64,000 bases of DNA from contig JAMPIV010019862.1 in the NCBI GenBank assembly GCA_024509875.1, positions 415,001 to 479,000 on the forward strand, read 5' to 3'. The notes below the pieces were generated by a model. That model was not told where the DNA came from and made no database searches. It saw only the letters and a program-made list of their open reading frames with translations. Numbering within the stretch: the first letter of the stretch is position 1; each line of letters begins with the position of its first letter. Position numbers and translations under genes: made by a program. Shown one piece after another: positions 1 through 8,162 of this stretch. This DNA comes from Oreohelix idahoensis. Lineage: Eukaryota > Mollusca > Gastropoda > Stylommatophora > Oreohelicidae.

Positions 1-85
1 TTAATCGCCTGGTACGACATGCCTGAGGGCGCAGTTGTCCTATTTGTCTCTTCAGAGACCCCGGGAAATACACGATGCTTCTCTT
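1..85 (+). repeat. Dispersed repeat R1, partial copy
   Basis: The segment reads TTAATCGCCTGGTACGACAT and continues into a CCCCGGGAAATAC stretch. Related copies with the core (T)TACGACA lie near 25976-26060 and 36268-36310, and a shorter piece of the same family (GGTTGCCAGCCTCAT) recurs at 60377-60391. It is cut by the window edge. No coding capacity is visible and I do not know the family name. Confidence 0.5.
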
Positions 86-557
86 TGTATGTATATTGCA
101 AATTTATGTCTTCTTAAAACAAACTCATACAGTTTTATACTCACATATAAGATCTTCTAGCCAGCAAGTCCGATCCCATGTCATTTGTGAAGCGAAACGG
201 TAACCTACATTTTATAGTGTCAGCAAACAAAAACACTTTTTATACAGACCATTTAGAGCTGTGGATCAAAATCAATAAAAGAATCAATGCATGGGATATC
301 GAAGGCGGCCTTTTAACCTTTCTGAATGTGAAGGTCACGTTCATACAATATCCAGAGTCGCTGTTCATTAAACATATACTGCTACACACGATGGTAACTT
401 ATACTTAACTATAATAGATATGTACTGCACGTACGTTCGATTAAGTTTGCTGATTTCTTTCAAATGACGAAGCCGTTTTGCTGAATGGAGTTTGTGGGCT
501 CTGATCTCTGTAATGTCTTTGTAATATTTATTCTTTTCACATCGCTGTGAGGTTTGT
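86..557. other. No recognisable feature
   Basis: AT-rich sequence without a recognisable gene. A 76-residue open frame at 178-408 has no family resemblance that I can see. Confidence 0.6.
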
Positions 558-568
558 TTTTTAAAAAC

Positions 569-970
569 TTACTTAGTCGTTCCCCTTCTACCGTGAGGTG
601 TAGAGGTTTGGAAGAGAGAGCGCCAGACTATCCTATCGGCTGTCTTCCTCCTGGCCTGGTTCCATTCTAGTCCTCGGTCCTTCAAAGATTGTCTAATGTT
701 GTCCTCCCAGCGGACTCTGGGTCGTCCTGGGGGTCTCGATCCTTGGCTCTTTGTTTCCCATGCTTGTCGTGGTAGCCGATCTTCTCTCATTCTACAGACA
801 TGGCCAAACAATCTTAGTTGGGACTGTTCTACTTGGGTCTGCAGGGGGTGGCATTTTAGGCCTTGACGTATCGTCTGGTTGCGGCCCATGTCTCTTCTTG
901 TTACTTCAACCACCTTCCTCAGATACCTCATTTCTGAGGTTTGGATCTGGCTTTTGTGGGTTGTAGTCAT
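569..970 (-). pseudogene. LINE-A C-terminal region
   Basis: A 133-residue open frame gives the last part of LINE-A: RRDMGRNQTIRQGL, then LRLFGHVCRMREDRLP, then GRPRVRWEDNIRQSL. The GHVxRM...RLP...GRPxxRWxDxI pattern is the usual C-terminal signature of RTE-like and related LINE proteins. Its stop codon overlaps the target duplication at 569-571. It is out of frame with the RT ORF upstream, so the copy is broken. The first 50 or so residues probably include non-native sequence because the true frame joins downstream of a frameshift. Confidence 0.8.
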
Positions 971-1030
971 TGCCCATGACTCGCATCCATGTCAAGACTG
1001 GGACATAGGTGGAGCGGTATATAGCCATCT

Positions 1031-2949
1031 TCATTTTCTTACCAAACTCTCTCTTGCTGAGGAATCCTGAAAAAGTCTCACAGCTGCTGCTTTTCGAGTG
1101 GCCAGCTCTTCTTTGATGCCTCCCTTTCGGTCTATAATAGCTCCGAGGTATTTAAAGTGGTCGACCTGCTCCAGGACCTGTTCTCCCAGCTTAATCTGAT
1201 GTCTTCTTTCTTCTCGTGATATTACCATGGATTTTGTTTTAGAGCTGCTTATGACCATCTCTCTCTTCTCCAGCTCTTCCTTCCAGACTTGTAGGTTGGA
1301 TTGGAGATGTGCCTCTGATTTAGCAATCAGGGCAACATCATCAGCAAATGCCAGCTCTGAAATACATACCTGTCTCATCTTCCAGTACCCCAGTGAATAC
1401 TTTCTTGTTCTCTCCTTACATGCCTTGATAACATCGTCCATGAGGAGTATGAAAAGATAAGGTGACAGGATATCACCTTGTCTTACACCAGTGGTGGTCC
1501 TGAACTCTTCTAACTTATGGTTTGCTGTCCTCACATAATTTCTGCAAGACTTGTAGAAGCTCTGTATAGCATGAATCAGAGGTGCTGGAATGTTCTTCCT
1601 TGCCAAACAGTCCCAAAGGTTGCTCCAGGGGACCCTGTCAAATGCCTTTTCCAGATCTATGAAACAAAGATGGATCTCACTTTTATACTCAAGAGCCTTT
1701 TCACTCAGCTGTCTGAGTGTGAAGATCAGGTCTTGAGTACTTCGGTTTGCTCGGAATCCGCACTGGACCTCATCCAATTGTGGCTCAGCTAGGCGTCGGA
1801 GTCTCTGCTCTAGGATTCTAGAGTAGATTTTAGCAGGGACACGGAGAAGGGATATGCCTCTGTGGTTTCCACATTGTCGATTGTCACCTTTTTAGAAAAT
1901 TGGTGTTATGATGGCAATCTCCCAATCCTTTGGTATGGTCTTGTTGCACCTGTAGGACCCTTAAGAGTAATAGGTCACCTGATGCTCCCATGTACTTAAC
2001 CATTTCTGGTGTTATACCATCATGCCCTGCTGCTTTGCCCATCTTGATTTTCTCCAGTGCTGCCTTCAGTTCTTCCATCTTTATGTCATCTTCATCACTA
2101 TTGGTTTCCTCTTCTGTGCTAGTGGTTATCATTTCTGATGCTTGACCTTGCTCACCATCAAGGAGTTCTGAGAAATATTCTTTCCATCTTTCCATTACTT
2201 CCTTCGGGGCAGTAAGCAATTTGCCTTGCTTGTCCCTTATAAATTTGAGAGGGCATTGTTTTTCCTTCCTCAAGTTCTTTAGGGTCTTATAGAACAATTT
2301 CTGGTTTTCTTGCGCATCTTTTTCTAGATTTTCTCCAAATTCTTCCCAGGACTTATGTTTTGCTGCTGGCACCTTGTTCTTTGCTTCTGTTCTAAGTATC
2401 ACATATTCTCTATATTTCTTTATTTGTCCTGCTGTGTTTTTAGCTCCTAAGTATTGTTTCCATGCCATTTTCTTCTCTCTTATTTTCTCTTTGACTTCCT
2501 CTGTCCACCAAGGTGTCCTCTTTCTCTTGTTCCCAAGTCGGACTTCAACACATGCTTCTGCAGCAGCTGTCTTTATGATGTCCTTGAATTTAAGCCAGAT
2601 GGTTTCCAAGTCATCAGGTTGTTCTTCTGTGTTTCTAACCGCTGTAGCAATAAGCCCCTGATATCTGGTCATTATTTCTGGCTCTCACCCTGTAGGTCTT
2701 AGTGCTCATTTCTCCCGTTTGTTTACTTGGTTTTTTGCGTGATGTTAAGCAGTTCCTAGGCTGAGCAACTCTTTCAGTTGTTCTTTTGATTGTAAGCAGG
2801 TAGTTGATCACTTCCAATCTCTGGCCCCCTCCAGACTCTAGCATACCGGACATATTTGAACGAGCTCTTTTTAACAATGGCATAGTCGATCACTGACTTC
2901 TCATTCTTTGTTGGTTCACATCTAGTGTATGCATGTATGCGCTTATGGG
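1031..2949 (-). pseudogene. LINE-A linker and reverse transcriptase, frameshifted
   Basis: After the nested insertion LINE-A continues with the end of the endonuclease (VIDYAIVKK, then an SDHYLL-like segment), a lysine- and glutamate-rich linker (2672-1884), and the RT. RT blocks seen are KAAGHDGITPEMVK, a NHRGISLL block read from about 1860-1830, CGFRANRSTQDL, FIDLEKAFDRV, TTGVRQGDILSPYLF and the catalytic LAFADDVAL (residues 144-147 of the 1777-1031 frame). At least three frame changes are needed: near 2830, near 1884 and near 1060. The downstream KYLGAIIDRKG block fits the RT thumb. The protein copies element RNA at the nicked target in intact relatives; this copy cannot make it. Confidence 0.85.
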
Positions 2950-3551
2950 GGAACTGTTACTTGATTTTTCTTGCTCCTTAGCTGGTTGGTTTCTGCGTGT
3001 TGCAGATGTTGATGAAGAGACATGGGTGTGCAGAGACGCGAATGTGTTTAGGCTCATATGTAGTTGTACAAACACCCAGTCACACTCGTACTACAGTCAA
3101 TGAAGGTTGGAACTACTGGTGATGGTTCATACATTTATTGACAGGACTAACATGTAGAATCACACAGGAACAGTCAATGTAAACAAGTTCATGTACATCA
3201 TGTCAATGGAAATCGCTGGGTACATATCAGTCATTCTGGCTGGTGAACATTCATATATGTATGCATGTCAATAGTGTTATGTTCTTTTCATGTACTGTTC
3301 ATAATGCCGCTTTTGGTATCTCCGACTGAACGCGTCAGATACCTTGATAACTCCGTCATACAAAAGACGAGCCCTTCACTCAAGTAATCCCATTACTAGG
3401 GCCGTCGTTCAACTTGGCATAACACGCCAGTTACTTCTTTTTATGCTGTAGAATAGTGGCCATTCCACCGGCCTAAATATGACGTCAGTTGTGTACTCTT
3501 CATCAGCAGGTTGCATAAACTCTGCTATCAAGTTTATATAAATCTACCAGC

Positions 3552-3737
3552 TGTAATGTTATGATGTATGTATATAAGCATTACCTCGTCATCTACACAA
3601 GCACACACATGTTTCAGAAGGCACTCAGTAAAAGCATGTTCAGTTTGTAGCCATGTTTATTTTACAGGATATCGTACATGTGAAGATTCGCATATTATTA
3701 CAATGTGTGGTTCGTATTATTAATGTATTATATTACA
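3552..3737 (-). repeat. 3' LTR of the Gypsy element
   Basis: A 186-bp copy of 6153-6338 with the same TGTAAT...ATTACA ends, next to a polypurine tract on its inner side and the CCAGC target duplication on its outer side. Confidence 0.92.
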
Positions 3738-3750
3738 TCCCCCCTTTTTT
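3738..3750 (-). other. Polypurine tract of the Gypsy element
   Basis: Directly upstream of the 3' LTR the minus strand reads AAAAAAGGGGGGA, the expected purine run that primes plus-strand synthesis. Confidence 0.75.
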
Positions 3751-3866
3751 GAAAAAAAAAATGTGTGCAAACATTTACAACGAAATGTTTCATGTGAGAA
3801 AGGATAAGTATGTGTAATGCTCAGTGTGAGTATATATATGTCACTGTCTGTATCGGCTGGGAGGTG

Positions 3867-4427
3867 TCACTGTACGGCCAGAACGAGTGGTGTAAGTGCT
3901 GGTGGTTCTGCGGAAGTCCCTGGTTTAGCTTGAGTTGGTTGTGATTTCGGCCTTGGCGCTTGTTGGTTTTGTGGGGTACCAAGGTCTGGAGTTACTGCAT
4001 TGCCTGTTGTAAGCGTGGGAATTCTCTTCTCTGTTGTATTCTGTGGGATTTCTCTAATGTCCACTCTGTTTCGCCTCAGGAGGTTGTTGCTGCTGTCTGG
4101 TCTTAAGGTATAGCTCCTGGGTTCAGGGTTTCTGGAAATGATTGTTGCTTTTGACCATGTGTCATTGTCGTGGTTGTAGGTAGTCACATGCTGACCAGGA
4201 TGTAATGGTGGTAGGTCTTTAGCACATTTGTCATAGTTGGATTTCTGAACTTGCTGACGATGCTGAAGTTGATCATATGTGCTGTCTCTATGTTGTGGAC
4301 GGAAGTGGACCTTAGATGGTAGAAGGTCTTTAATTCTTCTATCAAACATAAGTTCTGCTGGACTGTCGATCTTACTGTCTACCGGTGTTGTTCTCCATCT
4401 CAACACTCCAGTATCCGTGTACAGCAT
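3867..4427 (-). pseudogene. Gypsy integrase C-terminal region
   Basis: From about residue 10 the 186-residue frame reads LRWRTTPVDSKIDSPAELMF, the end of the Gypsy integrase region (compare the usual W-RNTP...SPAQLLF pattern), then HPGQHVTTYNHDNDTWSKAT and PRSYTLRPDSSNNLLRRNRV, a GPY/F-like chromatin- or DNA-binding tail. The catalytic DDE core and zinc-binding domain are absent. The RT frame and this frame overlap at the deletion junction (4372-4427), where both read through the same GAGAACAACACC-type bases, which suggests microhomology at the breakpoint. The tail ends in a proline-rich stretch and a stop at 3867. Confidence 0.8.
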
Positions 4428-4635
4428 CTAGTTTAGAAAAATATTTGGCATTGTGGAATCTGTGAGTTATCTCTTCCACTGTATGCATTTTGTGTGGACA
4501 GCGCTTTAGACTGTTGTTTAAGTGTTTTGGGTCAAGGCAAACCCGAAGAGAACCATCCTGCTTCAGAACGGTTGTGATACTACTACACCAATCAGAATGC
4601 TCTTCAACCTTTCTAATAACATCATTCTGCACCAT
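4372..4635 (-). pseudogene. Gypsy reverse transcriptase, first blocks only
   Basis: The 87-residue frame contains EEHSDWCSSITTVLKQDGSL, RVCLDPKHLNNSLKR and YFSKLDAVHGYWSVEM. These are the first RT blocks of Gypsy Pol, up to the first catalytic Asp region (KLDA). The YxDD box and everything beyond is missing. The reading frame runs into integrase DNA at about 4385-4410 and stops after TGRQ. Confidence 0.85.
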
Positions 4636-4677
4636 CTTTTCTAGTTCTGTGGCAAGTTTCTGTTTAACATGTATAGG

Positions 4678-5112
4678 TTACTTTCTAGGTGGGTCTATCT
4701 TTGGCTCAGCGTTGTCTTTTAAAAAGAATCTTGCCTTTCCTGGAAGTTTGCCTATTCTGTCGAACTGTTCTGGGAATCGCTGTTTAAGGTCATCTACTCC
4801 AGTGACGTGTAGAGTAAGATGTTCTTTTTTGTCAGCTTTAATGTTGTTAATAGTTACCACACTCAGCTTTTCGCACATTGGTAAACCCAAAATTGCAGGT
4901 CCTTCAACATCTACCAAGTAAAATGTTGACGATGTCCATTCAGAGTCTCTGTATAAACATTCAAGTGTTACTGCTCCGAAACAGTCTATACTTGTTCCAT
5001 TGTAAGCTCTTAGCTTTGTCCTGCCACTCCTACTTTTTACATCCCTTGTGGGAAATCCTTGCTCATCCACCTTGTCAGGCATGATCTGTCTGAATATTCT
5101 TAAGGGTAGAGT
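4678..5112 (-). pseudogene. Gypsy protease remnant lacking its active site, with RT start
   Basis: Starting near 5112 in the frame that gives GNTLPLRIFRQIMPDKV, the sequence continues with a TKLRAYNGTSIDCFGAV segment and VDVEGPAILGLPMCEKL, both standard for the C-terminal half of Gypsy aspartic proteases. The ILGLPMC block matches the conserved ILG motif. The residues that should precede GNTLPLRIF, including the catalytic DTGA, are absent: gag sequence ending ...QAFCK runs directly into it. I infer a small deletion near 5113-5120. The segment ends in the RT leader (LPGKARFFLKDNAEPKIDPPRK) with a stop at 4678-4680, so protease and RT are no longer joined. Confidence 0.8.
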
Positions 5113-6059
5113 GTTACCTTGCAGAAAGCCTGCGTTCTCTTTGGTTCATTACTGAAAGTTAGTATCTTCACAGTATCAAATGTGGAAGGATCACTTTCTT
5201 CACTGGAGTCAAGGTCCTCAGTCCTCATAAAGTGTGTTTGTTTTGATGACTCTCTGCTGTGAAGGTTGTGTTGAGCACTGTCTTGTTTCCTCTTGAAACA
5301 TAATTTTATCCAGTGGCCCCTCTTTCTGCAGTAATGACATGTAGAGTCTTTAGCTGGACAGTGGTTTTGTATGTGGTTTAGGCCACAACATTTACACATA
5401 GCACCTCTGCTTGTGTTGTGTTTTTCTTGTTGCTTCGAACCAGTTGCTTTGTTGTGTCTAGGTTTATAGCTTTTCACTGCATCCACCTGGGCTGCTAATG
5501 TACCTTGCTGAATTTGTTTAATGTTTAGTGCTTGTGCCTCGTGTTTCCTGCCTTCATCCAGAAGTTGTTGTAAAGTTAGTGTATCACTCTGGCTCAGTAG
5601 CCATTTCTGGAACTCTGGCATTGGTGTGCTAAGAAGAATCTGTTCAATAATTCGCTCTTTTTCTTCTTCTTTGCTAAATTTACATACTCTTGTTTTCTCC
5701 TTAATGCGAGTAAAGAAATCATCTAGGCTTTCACCACGTTTCTGTCGCAGGTGGTGAAGTTCTAATCTTGCCGCTCTAAAGTTCGTGTGCTTTATTATCA
5801 GACGTTTTTCAAATTCGTCCAATATGGCTGCGGGGTCTGTCGCCGACTCCACAGGCATGGCGGTAGCAAAACTGTTGTAAATTTTCAAACCTTCATCGTC
5901 CAATGCTTCTAGGATATATGGAGTTAGGGTTTGTCCTTCCAGACCAGTGGTCTTGGAATATAGATCTATGCGTTGGCGCCATAACAAGAAAGCTTCACTC
6001 TTATCGTCTTGACCGGCGAATCTCATTTGCGGTGCGTTGCGATATTGTTTCGCCGCCAT
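5100..6059 (-). CDS. gag: Gypsy gag polyprotein
   Basis: A 319-residue open frame begins at the ATG at 6059, about 90 bases inside the 5' LTR. It has the layout of Gypsy Gag: a capsid-like central part (FLLWRQRIDLY, ATDPAAILDEFEKRL, LDDFFTRIKEKTRVC) and two zinc knuckles near residues 222-256, CKCCGLNHIQNHC (CX2CX3HX4C) and CHYCRKRGHWIKLC (CX2CX4HX4C). The knuckles bind RNA for packaging in the particle. The frame has no stop and is the only intact gene of this element. The last residues (QAFCKVTLYP) are probably read across a deletion junction into the protease frame. Pol follows in a different frame. The protein could in principle still be made and act for related elements, which is inference. 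Confidence 0.85.
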   Translation of the reverse strand: MAAKQYRNAPQMRFAGQDDKSEAFLLWRQRIDLYSKTTGLEGQTLTPYILEALDDEGLKIYNSFATAMPVESATDPAAILDEFEKRLIIKHTNFRAARLELHHLRQKRGESLDDFFTRIKEKTRVCKFSKEEEKERIIEQILLSTPMPEFQKWLLSQSDTLTLQQLLDEGRKHEAQALNIKQIQQGTLAAQVDAVKSYKPRHNKATGSKQQEKHNTSRGAMCKCCGLNHIQNHCPAKDSTCHYCRKRGHWIKLCFKRKQDSAQHNLHSRESSKQTHFMRTEDLDSSEESDPSTFDTVKILTFSNEPKRTQAFCKVTLYP

Positions 6060-6134
6060 GGCTGACCTCGATGGCGAAAATTAGCCGAATACTGTACTCA
6101 CGTGTTATCGGGTAGCTGTTTTGAGTCAGTCCGG

Positions 6135-6152
6135 TGTCGACCGCTGCCACCA
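6135..6152 (-). other. Primer binding site of the Gypsy element
   Basis: Directly inside the 5' LTR the minus strand reads TGGTGGCAGCGGTCGA. TGG immediately after the LTR is the complement of a tRNA CCA end, as expected for a minus-strand primer site. I cannot assign the tRNA species. Confidence 0.65.
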
Positions 6153-6338
6153 TGTAATGTTATGATGTATGTATATAAGCATTACCTCGTCATCTACACA
6201 AGCACACACATGTTTCAGAAGGCACTCAGTAAAAGCATGTTCAGTTTGTAGCCATGTTTATTTTACAGGATATCGTACATGTGAAGATTCGCATATTATT
6301 ACAATGTGTGGTTCGTATTATTAATGTATTATATTACA
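6153..6338 (-). repeat. 5' LTR of the Gypsy element
   Basis: The 186-bp sequence starts TGTAAT and ends ATTACA on either strand. By eye it is identical to 3552-3737. As the element reads on the minus strand this is the promoter-proximal LTR. Confidence 0.92.
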
Positions 6339-6861
6339 CCAGCATATACATATATATCTCTTCGTCACTGGACTTCTGTTCGTTTAAAGACAAATAGTCT
6401 TACATAGCTATCTTGAGCACAATGTATAAGTTCTGCATACAGGATCGGTGAGCTATCCTCACAGAAGGTACTTCTTTAACAAATTCTGCCACCGAAAGCA
6501 TAGTAATGAAAAAGGTCGGTGTTACCTTGCAACGAATCCTCAGAACATAATAACAACACTGTCGTCCTTCCTGACGCACAGAGAATCAATGGGGAAAACT
6601 GACAACGCAGTCACTTCGAAGATTTTCCTCTTCGAAACTACAATGGACATACACGTCCCCAGAAGCCAGGACTTCACAACTCAACAAGACGGAAGTCTAA
6701 TTTCGCGCTCTCCACTGCGCATCGCATATAGCCCAGAACTGTATTACCTTTGACCCAAAAGGTCAAACACAATGAATGAACAAACAAGGGAGATAACCCC
6801 TAATCAACATGACACAGCAAAGTCAAGACATAGTTACTAAACCTTGATCAGGGTGAAAAAC

Positions 6862-7539
6862 CTACAACCAATAGATCGATGTTTGAAACTCCATCAAAAA
6901 TGACCACAACAGGAACTTTGTGTTAATAATCAGAATCTGCTCACTGCAGAATCTAAGGAGTCGCTTTCCATTGTCATTGAGCGTATCTTCTTCGTATCTT
7001 CCGATAACTCCACCCCATCTAGCATGGTCATTTCCAACTCTGGCATTGAAATCTCCGAGCATGATAATTTCATCTAAGCAGTCATCTACTGTCCTTTGAA
7101 GCAGCTCGAAGAATTCCTCCTTGACCTCTGCTCTCTCATCCTCATTTGGCCCATACACTATGACCAGGCTGACTATGGTTTCTCCTTCTTTTAGTTTTAC
7201 AACCATAATGCGCTCCGAAACAAATTTCCATCCCTTGATACTATCTTTCTGGTTTTTGGCCACAATGCAACCCACGCCCCCTTTAGCTCTTTCAGATGTG
7301 GGTACACCACTGCAGAGCAGCGGGTTGCCATCGTGATGCATGACTCCTTGTCCCTTTTTCTTTGTTTCGGTAATAGCCAGGATTTCTAATTTTGCTTTCC
7401 TCATCTCTTCCACCAGCTCCTCTTCTTTCCTATTTATACTTCTTGTGTTCCATGTTCCATAAGTCGTATTCCGTAATCTGTTCCAGTTCGTCGCCTTTAG
7501 AATCAGTCTGGTTTTCTCTCTTGTAGTTCGCGTAATCAT
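6862..7539 (-). pseudogene. LINE-A apurinic-type endonuclease domain (5' part)
   Basis: This is the N-terminal endonuclease domain of LINE-A, which in the family nicks target DNA to prime reverse transcription. Residue positions count from the ATG at 7539. A start like YGTWNTRSINRKEEEL is followed by an EITETKKK-like segment carrying the catalytic Glu (LAITETKKKGQG), then IVYGPNED, then MLGDFNARVG with the Asp and Asn of the active site. The LINE frame runs to about position 6917, where INTKF is interrupted; the last residues up to 6862 come from the inserted element and are not LINE protein. The frame resumes at about 2949 with the FPHKRIHAYTRC segment and the SVIDYAIVKK motif. The ATG at 7539 is taken as the start because it follows the duplicated target site by about 20 bases. 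Confidence 0.8.
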
Positions 7540-7570
7540 GTTTTAAAGCAAGCAGGTGTTTTTAAAAACT

Positions 7571-8162
7571 GACGCTTTAAATCTCCAATCTTGCCAATAG
7601 TTACCGTTAACCCTGTGACAAATGTCAACTGTGTAAAATGATTTAAAATGACTAATAGCTGTGGCGTTTTGACATTACAGTTAGTATATTGTATTCCACA
7701 GGAGGTTGAAATTATTTTAACGGGAACCCTGCTTTTTAATTACGCCATTGCTCTTAAGCTATAGTCTCCATTTGATGAACTAACATTAAAATGGCGATTA
7801 TAAATACTGCAGAGTGTTTCATTCAATGTTGTTTTTGTCATCCCTTAATAATGATGTTTCAAAGCTTGTAACGATTTCTCTGACTGGATACATTCCGATA
7901 ATGCCCCAAACAAACAGCAGTATCGCAGAAATTAGATTTTTGCTACGAGACCTTAAGTTTGCGGACTGTAGTGTAGTATACTTTGTCATGACAAATCCGG
8001 CCTTTTAAACTGTTAATTTTTCGAAGCCGGTGTTGTTTTTTGTTTTTGTTTTTTTTGGTGCTCATTTAAAACAGTGTATCAATTACTGAAGTGTGCAATT
8101 TAATAATTGTACCTCTCACATTCATTTTTGCAGACATGCTTTAACAGTAAGCGATTAAGAAA
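7571..8162. other. No recognisable feature
   Basis: AT-rich sequence between LINE-A and the Tigger element. A short T-rich run lies near 8030-8055. Nothing further is supported. Confidence 0.6.

Larger units (their letters stand above)
3547..6343 (-). mobile_element. Gypsy-type LTR retrotransposon, internally deleted
   Basis: The element is 3552-6338 (2787 bp) flanked by the 5-base duplication CCAGC at 3547-3551 and 6339-6343. Both LTRs are 186 bp and look identical by eye. The order on the minus strand is LTR, primer site, gag, protease remnant, RT start, integrase end, polypurine tract, LTR. Most of RT, all RNase H and the integrase core are missing, so the internal part is about 2.4 kb instead of the roughly 4.5 kb expected. 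Short LTRs and gag with two zinc knuckles resemble the Mag-like Gypsy elements known from molluscs, but that placement is inferred. It is inserted in the solo-LTR-like sequence and so is younger than it. Confidence 0.9.
2950..6916. mobile_element. Solo-LTR-like insertion inside LINE-A
   Basis: LINE-A coding sequence is broken between INTKF and FPHKR. The 5-base sequence GGAAC occurs at 2950-2954 and 6912-6916. Between them the insert begins TGTTACTTG (2955) and ends CACAACA (6911), that is TGTT...AACA. Excluding the Gypsy element inside it, about 1.16 kb remains (2955-3546 plus 6339-6911). I found no second copy of its left end, no long terminal inverted repeats and no coding capacity. TG...CA ends with a 5-bp duplication are typical of an LTR left by recombination between the two ends of a retrotransposon. 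The strand is not determined. The region 6448-6753 has an open frame with no recognisable family. Confidence 0.6.
558..7570 (-). mobile_element. LINE-A, full-length RTE-like non-LTR retrotransposon, split by a nested insertion
   Basis: The 12-base sequence TTTTTAAAAACT stands at 558-569 and again at 7559-7570, so the element occupies 570-7558 on the minus strand. The 5' end lies about 20 bases before the endonuclease start at 7539, and the 3' end is the stop codon itself (rc CTAAGTAAG), so both UTRs are almost absent. About 3.96 kb of foreign DNA is inserted at 2955-6911; without it LINE-A is about 3.0 kb, the usual size for RTE-type elements. Domain order on the minus strand is APE endonuclease, linker, RT, C-terminal region. 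Several frameshifts make it inactive. A second 3' fragment lies at 40505-40751. Assignment to the RTE group is from the domain plan and the GRPRVRWEDNI-type tail, not from a tree. Confidence 0.85.

Noticed and set aside
6448..6753. A 101-residue plus-strand frame in the solo-LTR-like sequence
   Set aside because: No similarity to gag, env or any other family that I know.
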